Source of the DNA: Nesterenkonia salmonea
GTDB taxonomy: Bacteria > Actinomycetota > Actinomycetes > Actinomycetales > Micrococcaceae
NCBI RefSeq assembly: GCF_005771525.1
Contig: NZ_VAVZ01000018.1
Span: 1-63,394, forward strand
Direction of reading: 5' to 3'
Length of the DNA stretch: 63,394 nt
Every line of letters starts with the position of its first letter. Positions within the stretch are counted from its first letter, which is position 1. The notes beneath the pieces are model-generated. The model made no database searches. It was not told the origin of the DNA and saw only the letters and a program-made list of their open reading frames with translations. The position numbers and the translations under genes were made by a program. This document shows, piece after piece, positions 58,865 to 63,394 of this stretch.

Positions 58865-60051
58865 GCCCTCACTCAGTGATGCGACCACTATGGTCCCTGT
58901 GCAGCATGAACGATGAGGCGCTTCGCGAATCTACACCTGCCGACAAGTTATTTGATTACGTTGATATTGGGGATGTAACCACAGGGCGAATAAGCGAGGA
59001 TGTGGAAAGCTACTCTTTCGGAGAAGCCCCATCCCGGGCTCGGCGACTTGCGAATCCTGGAGACGTCATCGTGTCGACAGTGCGAACGTATCTACGAGCT
59101 ATTGCCCAGGTCACGGAAATGGAAGCGGATCGGGTCTTCTCGACTGGATTCGCAGTACTTCGACCTATCGACGGCGTGACGGAGCCACGTTTTCTGGCGT
59201 ACGCCCTTTCTTCAGAGCAAGTAATGGATGAGATCGTTGCGACATCGGTTGGTGTGGGCTACCCCGCTATTGCGGGAACGGCGTTGCATCGCATTAAGGT
59301 GCCGAGCCACAACTTGCAGACACAGCGCGCCATAGCGGATTACCTCGATCACGAGACCGCTGGGATCGACGTCATGATCGGCAAGCTGGATCAGCTGGCA
59401 GATGCACTGAAAGTTCGACGCCGCGTTGTGATTCAGTCTGCGCTAGGGAGCCTGTTTGATGGAGAGCTCGTTCCCCTATGGAAGATTCTTTTTCCGGTGA
59501 AGGACCAGAATCATCCTGGCGAAGAAATTTTATCGGTATATCGCGACCATGGCGTCATTCCGAAGAGTTCTAGAGATGACAACTTCAATAGGACTCCCAG
59601 CGACCTGAGCGCATATCAACTTGTTCGACCGACAGATGTCGTGATTAACAAGATGAAGGCGTGGCAGGGTTCATTGGGCGTATCACCGCATCGAGGGATC
59701 GTTAGCCCTGATTATCAGGTGGCACGGATCACGGCAGAGGTTGAACCGAACTTCCTGCATCTCGTTCTCCGATCGCCGCTGATGATCCCTCAGTATCGCG
59801 CGCGGTCTATCGGGGTGCGCCCGGCGCAGTGGCGTCTGTATTGGGATGACTTTGCAGATCTGCGTATTCCACTCCCACCGGCGGAAGTGCAACGCCGAAT
59901 TACAGAGGAGTTACACGAAGTCACTAGCAATATCGACACCATGCAGATCAAGCTCGCTGAGCTGAAGGCTCTGTTGACCGAGCGCCGCCAAGCACTGATC
60001 ACAGAAGTCGTCACAGGCCGAAAGGACGTCGCATGTGCACAGCCCAGCTGA
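58861..60051 (+). CDS. hsdS: Type I restriction-modification, specificity subunit HsdS
   Basis: A 396-aa specificity subunit with two target-recognition domains (about residues 1-165 and 200-360). Each is followed by a helical spacer: TQRAIADYLDHETAGIDVMIGKLDQLADAL and QRRITEELHEVTSNIDTMQIKLAELKALLTERR. Codon use in both recognition domains is visibly more AT-rich than in hsdM and hsdR, as expected for exchangeable specificity cassettes. Overlaps hsdM by 4 nt and hsdR by 19 nt. The target sequence cannot be predicted. Confidence 0.93.
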   Translation: MSPHSVMRPLWSLCSMNDEALRESTPADKLFDYVDIGDVTTGRISEDVESYSFGEAPSRARRLANPGDVIVSTVRTYLRAIAQVTEMEADRVFSTGFAVLRPIDGVTEPRFLAYALSSEQVMDEIVATSVGVGYPAIAGTALHRIKVPSHNLQTQRAIADYLDHETAGIDVMIGKLDQLADALKVRRRVVIQSALGSLFDGELVPLWKILFPVKDQNHPGEEILSVYRDHGVIPKSSRDDNFNRTPSDLSAYQLVRPTDVVINKMKAWQGSLGVSPHRGIVSPDYQVARITAEVEPNFLHLVLRSPLMIPQYRARSIGVRPAQWRLYWDDFADLRIPLPPAEVQRRITEELHEVTSNIDTMQIKLAELKALLTERRQALITEVVTGRKDVACAQPS

Positions 60052-63000
60052 TGGAGAAGGAGTTCGAGAAGACCCTCTGCGAGGAGCTTGCTGAGCGAGG
60101 TTGGCTCTATGAGAACGATGGCAAGCCCTCGGGCTGGGACACCGGCCTGGGCATGGTGCCCGAAGATGTCCTGCACTGGCTCTCCACCCAGTATCCAGAT
60201 GAGTACGAGAAAGCTGTTCCAGCTGATCTGGAGAACGGCGCTCGCAAGAACGCCGAGCAGAAGCTGCTCGAGCACGTCACTCGCGAGCTGAGGAAAGCCA
60301 CTAGGCTCGATCCCAACACCGGCAATCCGGTGGGCGGTCTGCTCGGTGTGCTCAAGACTGGCTTCAAGTACGTACGCCGGGGCGGCAACACTGCCCAGTT
60401 CGGCAAGATGATGGAGTTCCCCCCGATCAACGCACAGTTGTTCGATGTCGTTGAGCGCAGCGAAGCTGTGCGGCTGCGCATTCTGCGCCAGGTTCGCTTC
60501 GACACCGTCAAGACCGACACCATCGACGTAGTGCTCACTGCTAACGGAATCCCGGTGGTGACTATGGAGCTGAAGACTGAGAACACTCAGACGGTTCACC
60601 ATGCGATCCGCCAGTACAAGGAGGACCGCAAACCGGGGAAGAACCGTCCCCTGCTGGCGCCGGGGCGGGCGCTGGTTCACTTCGCTGTTTCCAACGATGA
60701 GGTCTATATGACCTCAAAGCTCGATGGCGCCTCCACAAAGTTCTTGCCGTTCAACCGGGGCCACGAAGGCCGCGGAGGCAATCCGCCTACAGGCGGATCT
60801 CCGACCAACTACTTGTGGCGTGAGATCCTGGCTCGTCCGATGTTCATGCGGATTCTGAAAGACTTCGCTTTTTGGGATCCGGGCAAGAACCCTAATACCG
60901 ACGGGAAGCTGATCTTCCCCCGCTACCACCAGCTGCGTGCCGTCGAGCGTGTGGTTGCTGACATTGAGCAGCATGATCCCAACGCCGGGGGCGGTCGGTA
61001 CCTGATCTGGCACTCTGCCGGTTCAGGCAAGACCAAGACCATCGCTTGGTTGTCTCACCGACTGATCCGCCATATGGACGCGTCCCAGAAGTCCACCTTC
61101 GATTCAGTCATCGTGGTGACTGACCGTCAGGTACTCGACGAGAACATCCGCGCCGATATGAACCTATTGCAGGCTTCCAAAGGCCTGGTAGTCAATGTGA
61201 CCGAGCGTGGAGGCACCAAGTCCTCTCAGCTGAAAAAGGCATTGGACGAGGGTGACCACATCATCACCTGCACGTTGCAGACCTTCCCCGAGCTAATGAA
61301 GGCTATCGAGGATACCTCTAGTCTGCGGGGGCGACGTTGGGCGGTCATCGTTGATGAGGCGCACTCCTCACAGTCCGGGGAGACTGCTCGAAGCCTGAAA
61401 GAGCTGCTCACAGACGTTGAAATCGATTCGGACGAGGAGCTCAGCTCCGATGACCTGCTTCTGGCGCAGGACTCCGCGATTGCACAGGCTGCGAACATCA
61501 CCTTCGTGGCTCTGACTGCGACACCTAAGTCCAAGACTCTCCGCTTGTTTGGCCGCGAGGCCGAGGACGGATCTTGGGAAGCCTTCGACACCTACACCAT
61601 GGCTCAGGCCATCGAAGAGGGCTTCATTCTCGACGTGCTGTCGAACTATTCCACCTACGACATGTTCCTCCGGGTCAAGAATCACATGGAGGACGAAGAC
61701 ACTCTGGTCAACACCGATGACGCGGTGACCAATATCGTCCGTTTCGCCCGACTACATCCGACCAATATCGCCCAGAAGGTTCGAGTTGTTGTCGAGCACT
61801 TCCACCGCAACGTCGCCCACTTGCTGGGGGGCAAAGCTAAGGCGATGGTGGTGACTGACTCCAGGCTTGAAGCTCGGTTGTGGTCTCAGCGGATGAACGA
61901 GTACATCGCAGAGAAGGGATATCACAATTTCCGGACTCTGGTGGCCTATTCTGGGTGGCTGGAGGATGAGACCGGGGAGAAAGTCACTGAAGCCGGCATC
62001 AACCAGCGCAGTGACACTGCTCATGCGTTCAAGACTGAGGATGAGTTTCGGGTCCTGATCGTGGCGAACAAGTTCCAGACTGGGTTCGATGAGCCCCGAC
62101 TGATGGCGATGTACGTAGACAAGAAGCTCTCTGGCATCGCGACCGTACAGACACTCTCACGACTGAACCGGGTCTATCCGGGGAAGACAGCTCCCATGGT
62201 CCTGGACTTCCGCAATTCCCCGGCAAGCATCCAGGAGGATTTCAAGAAATACTACTCGGATGCCCGTGTGATCGATGATGTCGACCCCAACTCGCTCTAT
62301 GACATCGCGGATCGGCTCGATACGGCTGGAATCTATGACGCGGATGAGATGCAGGAGGTCTCCGAGGCTTACCTCAGCGGTGCAGGTGGTGAGGCGATCT
62401 CGAAGGCCATTACTCCTATCAAGCAGAAGTGGACTGGCCTATGGCGGCAGGCCACGCTGAAAAAGGATAAGACGACCAAGGACCAGTTGGAAGCCTTCCG
62501 CTCAGATGTGATCAAGTACCGCAACGCTTGGCAGTTCCTCAGCCAGATCGTTGACTTCGCTGACCCCGAGTTACGTCGCAGGGCGATTCTGACCTCATTG
62601 CTTGCCCGTCACCTACACCTCTCTGACGGCGAGACTGAAGATGATGACTATCTGGCTGGCGTACAGCTGGCAGAAGTGGCATACATCCCGGATCAGGTAG
62701 AGCAGGACTATTCCCTGACAGGTGGCGCCGACGGAACAATGGAGCCTCCAGCTTTTGGAGGGATGCCGAAGAGTGGCCGGTCCGCACCTACCAGAGGGCC
62801 GCTGGAGGAGGTTATCGACCGGGTCAATCAACTCTTCGCTGCCAACGGAGCTGATGTCGGCAATACCAGTGTTCGTGGCTTTATCACTGCGTACTGGGAG
62901 TACCTCAACGAGGATGCAGACGCTGCTGCCATGGCCAAGAACAACTCCGTGGATCAGCTGAAGGCGTCGGATAAGTTCCGTACTGCTTCTGAACTCGCGG

Positions 63001-63143
63001 CGTTCAAAGCTTGTCAGGATGCGACGGAGATCCAGTCGTTCATGGCCGACCCGAGCTTCATGACAGAAATCGCAAACCTCTCGGCTGAGCAGATGCATGA
63101 GCAACTGCGCAAAGGTCAACCGGACGGTTCCGGAGAGGAATAG
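60033..63143 (+). CDS. hsdR: Type I restriction-modification, endonuclease subunit HsdR
   Basis: A 1036-aa motor-nuclease. The N-terminal PD-(D/E)xK nuclease is TIDVVLTANGIPVVTMELKT (D165, E179, K181) plus QYKEDR. The SF2 translocase has Walker A SAGSGKT (328-334), VDEAHSSQ, LTATPK, and motif VI-type TVQTLSRLNRVYPGK. The C-terminal helical domain binds HsdM. ATG 60033 has AAAGGA at 6-nt spacing; ATG 60051, which overlaps the hsdS stop, is an alternative. Full length, so the RM system looks functional. A long stem-loop follows at 63194. Confidence 0.95.
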   Translation: MCTAQLMEKEFEKTLCEELAERGWLYENDGKPSGWDTGLGMVPEDVLHWLSTQYPDEYEKAVPADLENGARKNAEQKLLEHVTRELRKATRLDPNTGNPVGGLLGVLKTGFKYVRRGGNTAQFGKMMEFPPINAQLFDVVERSEAVRLRILRQVRFDTVKTDTIDVVLTANGIPVVTMELKTENTQTVHHAIRQYKEDRKPGKNRPLLAPGRALVHFAVSNDEVYMTSKLDGASTKFLPFNRGHEGRGGNPPTGGSPTNYLWREILARPMFMRILKDFAFWDPGKNPNTDGKLIFPRYHQLRAVERVVADIEQHDPNAGGGRYLIWHSAGSGKTKTIAWLSHRLIRHMDASQKSTFDSVIVVTDRQVLDENIRADMNLLQASKGLVVNVTERGGTKSSQLKKALDEGDHIITCTLQTFPELMKAIEDTSSLRGRRWAVIVDEAHSSQSGETARSLKELLTDVEIDSDEELSSDDLLLAQDSAIAQAANITFVALTATPKSKTLRLFGREAEDGSWEAFDTYTMAQAIEEGFILDVLSNYSTYDMFLRVKNHMEDEDTLVNTDDAVTNIVRFARLHPTNIAQKVRVVVEHFHRNVAHLLGGKAKAMVVTDSRLEARLWSQRMNEYIAEKGYHNFRTLVAYSGWLEDETGEKVTEAGINQRSDTAHAFKTEDEFRVLIVANKFQTGFDEPRLMAMYVDKKLSGIATVQTLSRLNRVYPGKTAPMVLDFRNSPASIQEDFKKYYSDARVIDDVDPNSLYDIADRLDTAGIYDADEMQEVSEAYLSGAGGEAISKAITPIKQKWTGLWRQATLKKDKTTKDQLEAFRSDVIKYRNAWQFLSQIVDFADPELRRRAILTSLLARHLHLSDGETEDDDYLAGVQLAEVAYIPDQVEQDYSLTGGADGTMEPPAFGGMPKSGRSAPTRGPLEEVIDRVNQLFAANGADVGNTSVRGFITAYWEYLNEDADAAAMAKNNSVDQLKASDKFRTASELAAFKACQDATEIQSFMADPSFMTEIANLSAEQMHEQLRKGQPDGSGEE

Positions 63144-63193
63144 CATCGTCACCGTTAGCTGAGGAGGGTCGCCCACTACGCTGGCCTAGCGCC

Positions 63194-63245
63194 TCTGCCG
63201 AGGGCGGGTTCACCTTGCTCCTGAGCGAACTCCGCCCTCGGCAGA
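63194..63245 (+). terminator. Long stem-loop downstream of hsdR
   Basis: Perfect 14-bp arms TCTGCCGAGGGCGG (63194-63207) and its complement (63232-63245); the 24-nt loop can pair further (GTTC/GAAC, GCTC/GAGC). No T-run follows. Probably terminates the hsd operon, though its length suggests a repeat or RNA-stabilising element. Confidence 0.6.
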
Positions 63246-63276
63246 ACTGAGCCTGAGGCTATTCGTCCTCATGGCA

Positions 63277-63394
63277 TGACCCCCTAATTTCGGTCCACGA
63301 GTTATGAGAGTCGCACTAGCGCCCGGCGCTCCGGGCAGGAAAACTGGTGTGACCATGACAAGCAAGAGAAGACGCCATACCCCGGAACAGATCA
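63277..63394 (+). mobile_element. Left end of an IS3-family insertion sequence, truncated by the window
   Basis: Starts with TGACCCCCTAATTTCGGTCC, a typical IS3 terminal inverted repeat beginning TG. The first open reading frame starts 78 bp in. The right end lies outside the window. Confidence 0.75.
63355..63394 (+). CDS. IS3-family transposase OrfA, 5' end only
   Basis: The 13 visible codons read MTSKRRRHTPEQI, the usual opening of IS3-family OrfA proteins (an HTH protein that needs a -1 frameshift with OrfB to make transposase). The rest is beyond the window edge. Confidence 0.75.
   Translation, partial: MTSKRRRHTPEQI

Noticed and set aside
1-63394. CRISPR array
   Set aside because: No run of regularly spaced identical repeats of 24-37 bp was seen and no cas-like protein is encoded.

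Overview
The window is GC-rich actinobacterial DNA. Small paralogous acetyltransferases, an ArgA-type N-acetylglutamate synthase of the mycobacterial kind, DUF47/PiT phosphate genes, a YcaQ-type glycosylase, an ArsA/CC-tail protein/CstA cluster and many leaderless start codons suggest Actinomycetota, most likely Micrococcales (Micrococcaceae-like). That placement is inference; there is no rRNA or ribosomal protein to settle it.

Bases 1-28.4 kb look like ordinary chromosome: sugar epimerase, HAD phosphatase, ArsA-like ATPase with a CC-tail partner and CstA, a cytochrome P450, three GNAT acetyltransferases, a YcaQ glycosylase, inorganic pyrophosphatase, oligopeptidase B, a divergent two-component system next to a fatty-acid desaturase, an ArsR/arsenate-reductase-like fusion facing chrA across a symmetric 32-bp promoter, argA, a PiT/DUF47 phosphate pair, and a five-gene BMP-type nucleoside ABC operon. 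At 28.4-31.2 kb an IS110 element has split a secreted lipoprotein gene; its long left end has the layout of a bridge-RNA locus and contains an 11-nt match to the target flank.

From 31.26 kb the sequence turns accessory, starting at a tRNA-Lys gene whose 3' half is missing. Next come two orphan genes, a very GC-rich mercury cassette (merR, merA and a canonical MerR operator, no merT/merP), an MFS transporter and a small HTH gene with a 16-bp palindrome at its start. At 37.75-46 kb lies a compact integrative element resembling a phage satellite or integrated plasmid: paired excisionase-like HTH genes, tyrosine integrase, repressor, a rightward promoter/operator, excisionase, an orphan protein, a Prim-Pol/SF3 primase-helicase, a DUF4062 gene and a 220-bp array of TGTCAT repeats partly spaced 9 bp apart. 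At 46-50.8 kb are lipoprotein and small membrane genes. At 50.9-56.9 kb a second module holds an HTH-methyltransferase fusion with an unknown partner, a paralogous primase-helicase and a second TGTCA array. A complete type I restriction-modification operon (hsdM-hsdS-hsdR) follows at 56.9-63.1 kb, and the window ends inside the left end of an IS3-family element.

The most interesting reading is that the right half stacks two satellite-like replication modules, each a primase-helicase with its own TGTCA iteron array and a shared CCGGACACT motif, carrying mercury resistance and several candidate defence genes (DUF4062, orphan methyltransferase pair, type I RM).
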